Shown: positions 8,046-15,839 of the stretch, one piece after another
Layout of the letters: each line of letters begins with the position of its first letter
Position numbering within the stretch: the stretch's first letter is position 1
Made by a program: the position numbers and the translations under genes
Source: Streptomyces curacoi
GTDB taxonomy: Bacteria; Actinomycetota; Actinomycetes; Streptomycetales; Streptomycetaceae
DNA length: 64,000 bases
Reading direction: 5' to 3'
Assembly: GCF_001513975.1 (NCBI RefSeq)
Contig: NZ_KQ947985.1
Location: 620,001-684,000 of the forward strand
The notes under the pieces: model-generated
Databases searched by the model: none
What the model saw: the letters and a program-made list of their open reading frames with translations, nothing else
What the model was told of the DNA's origin: nothing

Positions 8046-9464
8046 TCACTGGGCGATCACCGAGCCGAAGCTGCGGCCGTACTTGAGGGAGACGTCGGCG
8101 GCGGTCAGGCCCTTGGCGCCGGTCGTGGTCAGGCCGGTGGCGGTGCCGCGCAGGGTCCACACGCCGCCGGCGGAGTTCTCGCCGTCGACGCCGATGACGA
8201 GGTCGGCCTTGCCGTCCTTGGTCAGGTCGGTGAGGTCGACGGCGGAGCCGAAGCGGTCCCAGGCCTCGGCGGTGCCGGGCACGCCCGAGGTGTTCTGGGT
8301 GTAGGACGTGGCGCCCGTGGTGGTCAGTCCGGAGGCCGAGCCGAACAGCACGGTCACCGAGCCGGCCTCGTTCGCCGTGCCGAGGTCCTCGCCGGAGGCG
8401 CCGACCGCGACATCGGCGTAGCCGTCGCCGTTGATGTCGCCGGTGCTCAGCGCCGCGCCGAAGGCGTCGTCGGCCTCGCCCGCGCCGGGGACGCCGGCGG
8501 TGTCCTGGTGGACGACGGTCGGCGTCTGCGCGGGGTCGGGGCCGTTCGGGCCGCCGTACCAGACGGTGATCTGGCCGCCCAGGTGGCCGCCGGGCTTGTG
8601 GCTCGCGGGGTCCGTGTGGTCGCCGAGGACGAGGTCGCCGTAGCCGTCGCCGTTGATGTCGGCGATCGAGCCGGGGAAGCCGTCGGCGTTCGGCAGCTCG
8701 TTCAGGGTGTACCCGGCGCCGGGGCCGGAGCTGCGGTAGTAGAAGATCTGGCCGCCGGAGTCGCCGTCCACGGCGTGCGGGTAGACGCGCTCGGCGGCGC
8801 CGTCGCCGGACATGTCGCCCGCGGTCACCTCGAAGGTGGTGCCGAGTTCGCCGACGCGGTAGTGGCTCAGCGGGCCGCCGGTGCGGGTGAAGGGGCCCAG
8901 GTACAGGCGGGTGTGGCTCTGGCCGGTGAGGGTGACGTCCGTGTCGCCGTCGCCGTCGAAGTCGCCGGCCGCGATGCCCCGGGAGAAGCCGCCCCACTCG
9001 GCGAGCGTGGAGGGCTGCGGCAGGCCCTTGCCGCCGGACAGCCCGGACGGGCCGCCCCACAGGACGGTGCCGGAGCCGACGCCCTGGCGGTCGCCGATGC
9101 TCTCGCCCGAGGCGCCGACGACGAGGTCGGAGTAGCCGTCCCGGTCCAGGTCGGCGGCGGCCAGTGCGGCGCCGAACACGTCTCCCGACTCGGCCGTGCC
9201 CGGCACCCCGGTGGAGTTCTGGGTGATCACGGCCTTGCGGGTGGCGGAGACACCGGACGACGAGCCGTACAGCACGACGACGGCGCCGGCGCAGCTCGCG
9301 GAGCCGACATCGGTGCAGGGGGCGCCGACCGCGGCGTCACGGTAGCCGTCGCCGTTGAAGTCGCCGGCCAGCCCGGAGGGGGCGGCGGTGGCGGGGCCGG
9401 CGGGCAGGGCGGTGAGGAGGCCGGTGGTGAGGGTGGCGGCGACGAGGAGGGTGCGCTTGCGCAA
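8046..9464 (-). CDS. secreted FG-GAP repeat protein 2 (TTG start)
   Basis: The 472-aa protein opens with LRKRTLLVAATLTTGLLTA, almost the same signal peptide as protein 1, but the initiator lines up with TTG, not ATG. CGGAG lies 7 nt upstream. The mature part contains about seven FG-GAP blades, for example DFNGDGYRDAAVG, DLDRDGYSDLVVG and DINGDGYADVAVG. Two cysteines in the first blade are unusual among these paralogues. It lies 86 bp after gene 3 with a GC-rich inverted repeat between, so output may be attenuated. Extracellular calcium-binding propeller; ligand unknown. Confidence 0.88.
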   Translation of the reverse strand: MRKRTLLVAATLTTGLLTALPAGPATAAPSGLAGDFNGDGYRDAAVGAPCTDVGSASCAGAVVVLYGSSSGVSATRKAVITQNSTGVPGTAESGDVFGAALAAADLDRDGYSDLVVGASGESIGDRQGVGSGTVLWGGPSGLSGGKGLPQPSTLAEWGGFSRGIAAGDFDGDGDTDVTLTGQSHTRLYLGPFTRTGGPLSHYRVGELGTTFEVTAGDMSGDGAAERVYPHAVDGDSGGQIFYYRSSGPGAGYTLNELPNADGFPGSIADINGDGYGDLVLGDHTDPASHKPGGHLGGQITVWYGGPNGPDPAQTPTVVHQDTAGVPGAGEADDAFGAALSTGDINGDGYADVAVGASGEDLGTANEAGSVTVLFGSASGLTTTGATSYTQNTSGVPGTAEAWDRFGSAVDLTDLTKDGKADLVIGVDGENSAGGVWTLRGTATGLTTTGAKGLTAADVSLKYGRSFGSVIAQ

Positions 9465-9488
9465 GGGGAGGCTCCGGGGCGGGAAAGG

Positions 9489-9510
9489 GGCCGGGCCCGG
9501 GGGCCCGGCC
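9489..9510 (-). terminator. perfect GC inverted repeat between FG-GAP genes 3 and 2
   Basis: GGCCGGGCCC (9489-9498) and GGGCCCGGCC (9501-9510) are exact complements. The centre is only 2 nt, so the closing pairs must open. No T-tract follows on the minus strand. It may be an attenuator or an mRNA-stabilising stem within the operon. Confidence 0.4.
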
Positions 9511-9550
9511 TCACAGGTGGTACGACGGGGTGGGGTGGTCTGCGGGCCGC

Positions 9551-11029
9551 TCAGTCGGCGAAGTTGGAGCCGAAGTACGGCGCGCCGGTCGTCGAGACGC
9601 CGGACGTGCTCGGGGAGACGGTGCGGGCGCCGGTGGTGGTGATCTTCGTGCCGTTGGAGGGCAGGTAGAGGACCGCGCCGTTGCCGCTGTTCTCGCCCGA
9701 GCCCGCGATGAGGTCGGCCCTGCCGTCGCCGGTGACGTCGTCCAGCTTGACGTCCATGCCGAGCGCGTCGTCGTCCTCGTCCTCGCCCGGGACGCCCGCG
9801 GTGCTCTGGGCGAAGGACTGCGCGCCGGAGCTGGTGTTCAGGCCGTCCGCCGTGCCGTAGAGGATCGTGACCATGCCGGTGTCCACGGCGCTGCCGATGT
9901 TCTCGCCGGCGACACCGACCGCGAGGTCGAGGTAGCCGTCGCCGTTGACGTCGCCGAGGTCGAGTTCGTAGCCGAAGTAGTCGTTGCCCTCGGAGGTGCC
10001 GGGGACGTTGCCGGTGTTCTGGGTGATGCCGGTGGCCGACGAGGTGAGCGGGCCGCCGTCGGAGCCGTACGTCACCCAGACCTTGCCGCCGTTGGCGGAG
10101 TCCGGGACGGTCGTGCCGTCCTCCGTGGTGGCGTTCCAGTAGGCGCCGCTGACGATGTCGCCGTAGCCGTCCTTGTCGATGTCGCCGATCGCGGTGATCA
10201 CGCCGGGCTTGAGGGCCACGGCCTGGGAGACCTGCAGGCCGCTCGCGCTGCCGGGGATGAAGTAGTTGCGGTTCCAGCCGTAGTCGGTCTCGGTCTCGAA
10301 GCCGTCGACGACCAGGTCGGTCTCCGGGCCGCCGTTGATGTTGCCGGCGGTCAGGTTCAGCGGGCCGCCCGCGTCGCCCCGGATCGCGGGCTTGAAGGTG
10401 TAACGCCCGCCGGCCGTACCGGAGCTGCTGAATCCGCCCTTGAAGACGTGGACGGTGGTGGCGGAGCTGCCGACGGCCAGGTCGGCCTTGCCGTCGCCGT
10501 CGAAGTCGCCGGCGGCGAGGGTCCTGCCCCAGCGGTCGTGGGAGGAGGGGGCCGGGTCGGCGACCGTGACGCCCTTGCCGGTGATGCCGGAGGCCGAGCC
10601 CCACAGGATGGCCAGGCCGCCGCCGTCGACGTCGCTGCCGACGTCCTCGCCCGGCGAGCCGACGGCGATGTCGTCGTAGCCGTCGCCGTTGAAGTCGGCG
10701 TACGCGGTGTCCGCGCCGAACCAGTCGCCGGACTCGGCGGTACCCGGGCTGCCGGTGGTGTTCTGGCTGACGGTGGTGCGCTTGGCGGAGGACACGCCGC
10801 TGCCGGTGCCGTAGAGGGCGACGATCTGGCCGGCGCCCTTCTTGCCGCCGACGTAGGCGTCCTGGGCCGAGAAGGCCACGTCACCGATGCCGTCGCCGTT
10901 GAAGTCGGCGTGCGGGACGGCGGTGGAGTCGGCGGCGGTCGCCGTGGCCGCCGTGAAGGTGAGCAGTCCGCCCGTGAGCGCGGCCGCGGTGGCCGTCGCG
11001 AGGGCGAGACGCAGGTGGTTCTTGTGCAT
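9551..11029 (-). CDS. secreted FG-GAP repeat protein 3
   Basis: The 492-aa protein starts at ATG 11029 behind AGGAGAA with 7-nt spacing. It has a Sec signal peptide (MHKNHLRLALATATAAALTG, cleavage near TATAADS). The mature protein is a run of about seven FG-GAP blades with DxNxDGxxD cores, such as DFNGDGIGDVAFS and DVNGDGYLDLAVG. It is the first gene of a three-gene minus-strand operon driven by the promoter at 11139-11176 and preceded by a roughly 180-bp leader shared with gene 5. An extracellular beta-propeller is inferred; no enzyme motif was seen. Confidence 0.9.
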   Translation of the reverse strand: MHKNHLRLALATATAAALTGGLLTFTAATATAADSTAVPHADFNGDGIGDVAFSAQDAYVGGKKGAGQIVALYGTGSGVSSAKRTTVSQNTTGSPGTAESGDWFGADTAYADFNGDGYDDIAVGSPGEDVGSDVDGGGLAILWGSASGITGKGVTVADPAPSSHDRWGRTLAAGDFDGDGKADLAVGSSATTVHVFKGGFSSSGTAGGRYTFKPAIRGDAGGPLNLTAGNINGGPETDLVVDGFETETDYGWNRNYFIPGSASGLQVSQAVALKPGVITAIGDIDKDGYGDIVSGAYWNATTEDGTTVPDSANGGKVWVTYGSDGGPLTSSATGITQNTGNVPGTSEGNDYFGYELDLGDVNGDGYLDLAVGVAGENIGSAVDTGMVTILYGTADGLNTSSGAQSFAQSTAGVPGEDEDDDALGMDVKLDDVTGDGRADLIAGSGENSGNGAVLYLPSNGTKITTTGARTVSPSTSGVSTTGAPYFGSNFAD

Positions 11030-11050
11030 GCGGGTTCTCCTGCTGCATGC

Positions 11051-11074
11051 GGGGACGCCTGGCGGGCATCCGCA
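11051..11074 (-). promoter_or_regulatory. leader hairpin ahead of FG-GAP gene 3
   Basis: On the transcript GGATGCC pairs with GGCGTCC across a 5-nt loop (one G-U pair), about 20 nt before the ribosome site. The equivalent hairpin before gene 5 uses GGATGCC with GGCATCC, so the stem is kept while one base differs. Confidence 0.45.
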
Positions 11075-11138
11075 GTCATTGGGGTGCGGACCGCGCCGTG
11101 TTCGCCGGGAGTTGTCCTCGGGTTCACGGGCCGGTCGG

Positions 11139-11176
11139 CGATCAGGAGACCTGCGGTGGGGCGCAAGGGTTGTACG
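11139..11176 (-). promoter_or_regulatory. ECF-type promoter of the FG-GAP 3-2-1 operon
   Basis: On the minus strand CGTACAACC (11168-11176) is followed by exactly 17 nt and then GTCTCCTGATCG. The same two blocks at the same spacing lie ahead of FG-GAP gene 5 and all three FN3 genes. An AAC-containing -35 and a GTC-containing -10 are typical of ECF sigma factors. The responsible sigma factor is not identified; the ECF41 factor in this window recognises a different -35. Confidence 0.65.
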
Positions 11177-11296
11177 TGAGTTCGGTAAATTTTGAGACCG
11201 CTGGGACTCCTCGTGATCCGGTGCCTGTGAAAGCGACGAGCCCGGGACCGTGATCACCACCCCCGGCCACCGGACTCGCCGCCCTCATACGTCACC

Positions 11297-12652
11297 TCAG
11301 TCGCTGAACGCCCCGCCCATCTCCGGCAGCTCCGTCAGCCCCGTCGTCGTCGGCCCACCGGCCGAGCCGCGCAGCAGCACGCTGACGTCCGCCGCACCGA
11401 TGCCCAGGTCCGCCTTGCCGTCTCCCGTCACGTCACGCAGGCGGAGCGCGTAGCCGAAGGACTCGTGCGAGTCGGCCGCACCCTGAACCGTCTGCGGGAT
11501 CCACGAGGACCGCGCACCGTCCAGGCCGCCGGAGCCGCCCCGGAACACATGGACGCCGCCCTGGTCCTCCAGCCCGTTCACGTCCTCGTGGGGCACGCCG
11601 ACCACCAGGTCCGCGTAGCCGTCGCCGTTGGTGTCACCGGCCGAGACGGCGTAGCCGAAGTTGTCGTCCGCCTCGGGGCTGCCGGAGACGCCGGAGCTGG
11701 CCTGGTTGTACGTCATCGAGCCGCTCGGGCCGGAGGAGGTGCCGCGCCAGACGCTGACGATGCCCTTGCCGCCGTTGTTCTCGGGCAGGCCGACGGCGAT
11801 GTCGCCGTAGCCGTCCTTGTTGAAGTCGCCGATCGCCGCGGTCCAGGGAGCGCTGGTGTACGTCTTGGAGGCGCCCGAAGTCAGGCCGCCCGAGGCGCCC
11901 TTGAGGAACCAGACGCGGGGGACCGGCTTGTTGTCGATGAACTGCTCGCCGAGCACCACCAGGTCGGTCTTGCCGTCGCCGTTGACCTTGCCGGCCGCGA
12001 GGCCGGAGGAGTACCAGCCCTGGCCCGTCTTGTCGATCTTGCTGACGCTGCCCGTCGTACCGGACTTCGTGAAGCCGCCGCGGTACAGCCAGGCCTCGCT
12101 GCCGCCGATGGCCGCGAGGTCGGGCGAGCCGTCGCCGTTGAAGTCGCCGGTGGCGAGGTCGCGGCCGAAGTAACTGCCGGCGCCGGACTTCGGGGTCACG
12201 TTGGTGCCGCCGGACAGGCCGGAGCGGGAGCCCCAGACGATGGTGACCGAGCCGCGGTACTGCGCGCTGCCGACCGACTCCATCGGGTTGCCGACGACCA
12301 GGTCCGCGTAGCCGTCCTTGTTGAGGTCGGCGCTGCTGATCGACTCGCCGAACATGTCGTCTTCTTCGCCGGTGCCGGGGACGCCCGCGCTGTCCTGGTG
12401 GACGACCTGGGTGCGGGAGGTGTCGAGGCCGCCGGCCTTGCCGTAGACGACGTTGACGGCGCCGCCCTCCCAGCCGTCGGCGCCGGAGATGCCCTTGAAG
12501 TAGTGGCCGTACGCCACGTCGCGGTATCCGTCGCCGTTGAAGTCGTCGTAGTGCTTGGCGACCGCGGCGGACGCCGGGGCGCTCAGGGCGAGCGGGGTGA
12601 GGCCCGCGGTGAGGAGGGTGGCGGCCAGGGCCGCCGAGGTGTGTCTGCGCAT
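11297..12652 (-). CDS. secreted FG-GAP repeat protein 4
   Basis: The 451-aa protein has a Sec signal peptide (MRRHTSAALAATLLTAGLTP, cleavage near ASAAVAK) and about seven FG-GAP blades, beginning DFNGDGYRDVAYG and including DFNKDGYGDIAVG and DTNGDGYADLVVG. ATG at 12652 lies only 22 bp after the stop of gene 5, so it is almost certainly transcribed with gene 5 from the 14171-14208 promoter. AAGGAG lies 12 nt before the start, rather far. Cell-surface or secreted propeller; partner unknown. Confidence 0.9.
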   Translation of the reverse strand: MRRHTSAALAATLLTAGLTPLALSAPASAAVAKHYDDFNGDGYRDVAYGHYFKGISGADGWEGGAVNVVYGKAGGLDTSRTQVVHQDSAGVPGTGEEDDMFGESISSADLNKDGYADLVVGNPMESVGSAQYRGSVTIVWGSRSGLSGGTNVTPKSGAGSYFGRDLATGDFNGDGSPDLAAIGGSEAWLYRGGFTKSGTTGSVSKIDKTGQGWYSSGLAAGKVNGDGKTDLVVLGEQFIDNKPVPRVWFLKGASGGLTSGASKTYTSAPWTAAIGDFNKDGYGDIAVGLPENNGGKGIVSVWRGTSSGPSGSMTYNQASSGVSGSPEADDNFGYAVSAGDTNGDGYADLVVGVPHEDVNGLEDQGGVHVFRGGSGGLDGARSSWIPQTVQGAADSHESFGYALRLRDVTGDGKADLGIGAADVSVLLRGSAGGPTTTGLTELPEMGGAFSD

Positions 12653-12674
12653 GGGTGGAGGGAGCTCCTTGGGT

Positions 12675-14060
12675 CTAGCCGGCCATGATCATGCCGAGTC
12701 GGGGGTCGTCGCCGGTGGAGATGCCGAAGGCGCTCGGGCCGTACGTCGTCGCGCCGGACGTCGTGATGCCCGAGGCCGAGCCCTTCAGGACGGTGACGAG
12801 GCCGTCGCCGTCGTTCTCGCCGTTCGCGGCGGTCACCAGATCGGCCTTGCCGTCCTTGTTCAGGTCGGTGAGCAGGGTGCTCTCGCCGAAGAAGTCGTTC
12901 GTCTCGGCGGAGCCGGGCACACCGGCGGAGTTCTGGGTGAGGGTCACGGCATCCGCGGTCGGACCCGCGGCGGCGCCGTGGTGCAGGTGGACGGCCCCGC
13001 CGACCGCCGCCTCGGTGGAGTCGTCGGGGTCGCCGAGCGCCAGGTCCTTGTGGCCGTCGCCGTTGATGTCGCCGACGGACGGGATGCCGGGCCACGGCAG
13101 CTGGAGCGTGGAGGTGACGCCGGAGGAGGAGAGGTACGACACCACCGCCGGGCCGTTGCCGGCCATCGTGCCGCCGGTCGCGGTCTGGGTCCAGCCGGTG
13201 ACGACGTCGCCGTAGCCGTCCTTGTTCAGGTCGGCGATGGCGAGCTGGGTGCCGTACGGCAGTTCGCGCTGCCTGGTCGGGGCCGAAGTCGTGCCGAAGT
13301 AGAGGTGGTTGTGGTCGAGGTGGTTCTCGGAGGAGAGCTTGGAGCGGCCGCCGACGACGAGATCGGCCTTGGCGTCGGTGTTGACCTTGCCGGACACGAG
13401 CCGGCGTACGCCCCCGCTGCCGGTCCAGGTCGTCGTGTAGGTGATCTTCGCGCCCGTCGTGCCGGACTTGCTGAAGCCGCCCTTGATGATCCACTGGGTG
13501 GTACCGGTGGCGCCCACCGCGAGGTCGGGCCGTCCGTCACCGGTGAAGTCGCCGACGGCCAGGGCCTGTCCCCAGCGGTCGTGCTTGGTGGGCGCCGGGT
13601 CCTTGACGGTCGTCGCCCCCTTCAGACCGGTCGACGAGCCCCATACGATCACCACGGCACCGCCCTGCTCGTCGTCGCCGACCGTCTCGTACGGGGCGCC
13701 GACCACGAGGTCGCTGTAGCCGTCCTTGTTGAGGTCGCCCACCGCCACGGCCTCGCCGAAGCCGTCGTAGTCCTCGGCCGCGCCGGGCACACCGGTGGTG
13801 TTCTGGCTGACGGACGCGGTACGGCCGACGCCGCCCGAGGAGCCGTACGCGATGCCGACGGCACCCGCCCACCACATCCCGCCGACCCGGGCCTGGGTGG
13901 CGGCGGCGACGGCGTCCTTGTAGCCGTCCCCGTTGAAGTCGGCCGCGTACTGTCCGGTCGCGGCCGTCGCCGGCGTGGCCGTCGTGAGGGTGAGCAGACC
14001 GCCCGTCAGCGCGGCGGCGGTCGCCGTCGCGAGGACTAGGCGCGGGTTGCGCTTGTGCAT
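12675..14060 (-). CDS. secreted FG-GAP repeat protein 5
   Basis: The 461-aa protein starts at ATG 14060 behind AGGAGAA, identical in layout to gene 3, and shares its signal-peptide type (MHKRNPRLVLATATAAALTG). About seven FG-GAP blades follow, for example DFNGDGYKDAVAA, DLNKDGYSDLVVG and DINGDGHKDLALG. The upstream 150 bp closely match those of gene 3, so a recent duplication carried its promoter and leader along. It leads a two-gene operon with gene 4. Extracellular calcium-binding beta-propeller by family. Confidence 0.9.
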   Translation of the reverse strand: MHKRNPRLVLATATAAALTGGLLTLTTATPATAATGQYAADFNGDGYKDAVAAATQARVGGMWWAGAVGIAYGSSGGVGRTASVSQNTTGVPGAAEDYDGFGEAVAVGDLNKDGYSDLVVGAPYETVGDDEQGGAVVIVWGSSTGLKGATTVKDPAPTKHDRWGQALAVGDFTGDGRPDLAVGATGTTQWIIKGGFSKSGTTGAKITYTTTWTGSGGVRRLVSGKVNTDAKADLVVGGRSKLSSENHLDHNHLYFGTTSAPTRQRELPYGTQLAIADLNKDGYGDVVTGWTQTATGGTMAGNGPAVVSYLSSSGVTSTLQLPWPGIPSVGDINGDGHKDLALGDPDDSTEAAVGGAVHLHHGAAAGPTADAVTLTQNSAGVPGSAETNDFFGESTLLTDLNKDGKADLVTAANGENDGDGLVTVLKGSASGITTSGATTYGPSAFGISTGDDPRLGMIMAG

Positions 14061-14082
14061 GCGGGGTTCTCCTGCGGCATGC

Positions 14083-14106
14083 GGGGATGCCCGGCGGGGC
14101 ATCCGC
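14083..14106 (-). promoter_or_regulatory. leader hairpin ahead of FG-GAP gene 5
   Basis: GGATGCCC (14085-14092) and GGGCATCC (14097-14104) form a perfect stem just upstream of the ribosome site. It is the counterpart of the hairpin at 11051-11074. It could tune translation or protect the mRNA. Confidence 0.45.
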
Positions 14107-14170
14107 AGTCGGTGGGACGCCGGTCCGTCCGTGTGTGCCGGGAGTTGTCCCCGCGGTCACGGTCCGGTGG

Positions 14171-14208
14171 CGATCAGGAGACGCATGGTGGGGCGCAAGG
14201 GTTGTACG
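14171..14208 (-). promoter_or_regulatory. ECF-type promoter of the FG-GAP 5-4 operon
   Basis: Minus strand: CGTACAACC (14200-14208), 17-nt spacer, then GTCTCCTGATCG. It matches the promoter of gene 3 at every position of both blocks. The start codon lies about 110 nt downstream. Confidence 0.65.
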
Positions 14209-14234
14209 TGAGTTCGGGAAATTCTTGAGGCGGC

Positions 14235-14276
14235 GAGGCGATCGAGGCGATCGAGGCGATCGAGGCGGTCGAGGCA
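14235..14276. repeat. 9-bp tandem repeat array
   Basis: Four consecutive copies of GAGGCGATC (the fourth is GAGGCGGTC) plus a partial fifth lie upstream of the FG-GAP 5 promoter in non-coding DNA. Confidence 0.85.
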
Positions 14277-14301
14277 GATTGGCCCAGTGGGTTGCCGAGC
14301 A

Positions 14302-14349
14302 GGTTGGCCGAGGCGGGTTGGCCGAGGCGGGTTGGCCGAGGCGGGTTGG
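14302..14349. repeat. 14-bp tandem repeat array
   Basis: Three perfect copies of GGTTGGCCGAGGCG followed by a partial copy; a degenerate unit precedes at about 14289. The array lies just after the end of the 14375-14788 gene on its transcribed strand and could affect 3-prime RNA structure. Confidence 0.85.
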
Positions 14350-14374
14350 CTTTTGCGGCGATGCGCCGCCTCGG

Positions 14375-14788
14375 CTAGGCCCGGACCCACCGCCTCAGCG
14401 CCTCGACCGTGTCCTCCGGCGTCGTGTTGAAGCACAGCCGGATCCCCGGCGCCGTCTCGGTGAGGACGTTGACGAGCCGCTCGAACAGCAGGGTGTGCTC
14501 CGGCATCATGCGGACGCCGCCGCCGATCATCGCCAGCCCGAACGCATGCTCCTGGAGGTGCTCCCGGACGGCTGCCTCCGCGCTGTCCGCAGAGGCGTCG
14601 ATCAGGCACGGGACGGCGTCGAACCCCGCCTCGCGCAGCGCCGCGTTCGCGGCCTCGATCCGGGCGGTGAGCCCCGCCTCGTCGACGCCGTCGGGCATCC
14701 GGCTGTAGTCGAGCGCGCGCGGATGCAGCCCGATGGACAGCACCTTGGTGCCGGCCGGCAGCGGAGTCGAGGTCGTCGGACGGTCCAC
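14375..14788 (-). CDS. conserved hypothetical protein, 137 aa
   Basis: The reading starts at GTG 14788 with AAAGG about 10 nt upstream. The sequence alternates hydrophobic strands and helices (KVLSIGLHP, then FGLAMIGGGVRMMPEH, then LCFNTTPEDTVEALRRW), which suggests a small Rossmann-like fold. No signal peptide or membrane helix is seen, so it is probably cytoplasmic. It sits just downstream of the alpha/beta hydrolase gene on the same strand (45-bp gap) and may share its transcript and operator. I do not recognise an enzyme family. Confidence 0.65.
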   Translation of the reverse strand: MDRPTTSTPLPAGTKVLSIGLHPRALDYSRMPDGVDEAGLTARIEAANAALREAGFDAVPCLIDASADSAEAAVREHLQEHAFGLAMIGGGVRMMPEHTLLFERLVNVLTETAPGIRLCFNTTPEDTVEALRRWVRA

Positions 14789-14833
14789 AGGCGGTGGCCT
14801 TTCTGCTCGCGGGACGGTGATCTCCCCGGTGTA

Positions 14834-15694
14834 TCACGGGAGTTGGGCGGACGGCCCGCTCGGTTCGAGAGCCTTGCGCAGGAGTGCGCCGAACTCGGCG
14901 GGGTGCGTGGTCAGGCCGGTGTGGCCGCCGGGGAAGTGCAGAAGGTCCGTGCCGAGACGCTCGGCCAGGCGGGCGGCCGTACGGTGGGGCAGCTCGCCGC
15001 GCGAGTCGTGGCCGCAGGCGAGCACGAGCCGGTCCGACAGCATCCGCAGCCGGGCGAGGTCCGGGACGTGGGCCATGAAGCGGGGCACGATACGGCCGAC
15101 GAAGTACGGCAGGTTGGCCATCGTCCGCTCGGCCCGCGCCGCCGCCTGTGGCGGGAGTTCGAGCTCGGCCTTCTGTTCGGCGGGGTCGCCGTCCTTCTGC
15201 AGGCCGGCGGCGAGAATGGCCATCGCGGGCATGAGCCCCTCGGTGCGGAGCGTCTCCTGCACGCGGGCGAGGAGCGCGCGCTGGGCGGCGGCGTCGGGCA
15301 GGACCTCCACGGTCGGCGGCTCGTGCGCCACGACGCGTGCGACGCGGTGGGGATGTGCGGTGAGCAGGTGCAGGGCGGTGATCGCGCCCGAGCTGGCGCC
15401 GAACACCCGGGCCGGCTCGTCGGGCGACAGCAGCTCCAGCAGCCGGTACGCGTCGTCGGCGTGCTCGGCCACGTGCTGCTCGGCCTCGGGGTCGTCCAGC
15501 GGGCTGCGGGACATGCCGCGCGGGTCGTAGGTCGCGACCGTGTACTCGGCGGCCAGGTCGTCGGCGACGCCGTCGAAGGAGGCCGCGCCGCCCGCCCCGC
15601 CGGGAATCAGCAGCAGGAGGGGGCCCCGGCCGCGCACTTCGTAGTGCAGGGTCGCGCCGGGCACGCGCAGGCTGCCGGTGGCCGGGTCGGTCAT
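14834..15694 (-). CDS. alpha/beta hydrolase
   Basis: The 286-aa protein has the alpha/beta-hydrolase layout: oxyanion loop LLLIPGGAGG near residue 30, YDPRGMSRS near 57, nucleophile elbow G-A-S101-S-G, an acid region CGHDSRGELP, and the histidine in FPGGHTGL. It should hydrolyse an ester, lactone or similar bond in the cytoplasm; the substrate is not apparent. ATG at 15694 follows AAAAGGAG. The 41-bp palindrome at 15726-15766, just upstream, probably controls it. Its repressor gene is not adjacent. Confidence 0.85.
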   Translation of the reverse strand: MTDPATGSLRVPGATLHYEVRGRGPLLLLIPGGAGGAASFDGVADDLAAEYTVATYDPRGMSRSPLDDPEAEQHVAEHADDAYRLLELLSPDEPARVFGASSGAITALHLLTAHPHRVARVVAHEPPTVEVLPDAAAQRALLARVQETLRTEGLMPAMAILAAGLQKDGDPAEQKAELELPPQAAARAERTMANLPYFVGRIVPRFMAHVPDLARLRMLSDRLVLACGHDSRGELPHRTAARLAERLGTDLLHFPGGHTGLTTHPAEFGALLRKALEPSGPSAQLP

Positions 15695-15725
15695 GAGAGG
15701 GCTCCTTTTCTGGGCAGGGCTCAGC

Positions 15726-15766
15726 TTTCCTAGGGGCTCTAGGTATAACCTAGAGTCCCTAGGAAA
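15726..15766. promoter_or_regulatory. 41-bp palindromic operator upstream of the hydrolase
   Basis: Two 19-bp arms (15726-15744 and 15748-15766) around ATA match as inverted repeats with a single mismatch. The outer element is TTTCCTAGGG with CCCTAGGAAA; the inner is CTCTAGGT with ACCTAGAG. Two nested dyads on a shared centre suggest cooperative binding of a dimeric repressor such as a TetR or MarR protein. It begins 32 bp upstream of the hydrolase ATG. Confidence 0.75.
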
Positions 15767-15784
15767 CCAAACGGAAGGCGTGCC

Positions 15785-15839
15785 CCTACGGCAGTCCCTA
15801 CGGCCGTTCCAACGGCAGTTCCGACGACAGTCCCTACGG
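15785..15839. repeat. short degenerate repeats at the end of FG-GAP gene 6
   Basis: A run of imperfect 13-14 bp units built on CCCTACGGCAGT, CGTTCCAACGGCAGT and CAGTCCCTACGGC, ending at the stop codon of the FG-GAP lipoprotein gene. Confidence 0.5.

Noticed and set aside
8046..10604. 852-aa minus-strand ORF spanning FG-GAP genes 2 and 3
   Set aside because: Only the part from 9464 down is real; the upstream part is an out-of-frame reading of FG-GAP gene 3.
14171..14208. ECF41 sigma as the factor for the CGTACAACC promoters
   Set aside because: ECF41 recognises TGTCACA at -35; CGTACAACC does not match, so another sigma factor is more likely.
14087..15733. 548-aa plus-strand ORF
   Set aside because: It runs antisense to the hypothetical and hydrolase genes and across the tandem repeats, with Arg/Gly/Ala-rich non-protein-like composition.
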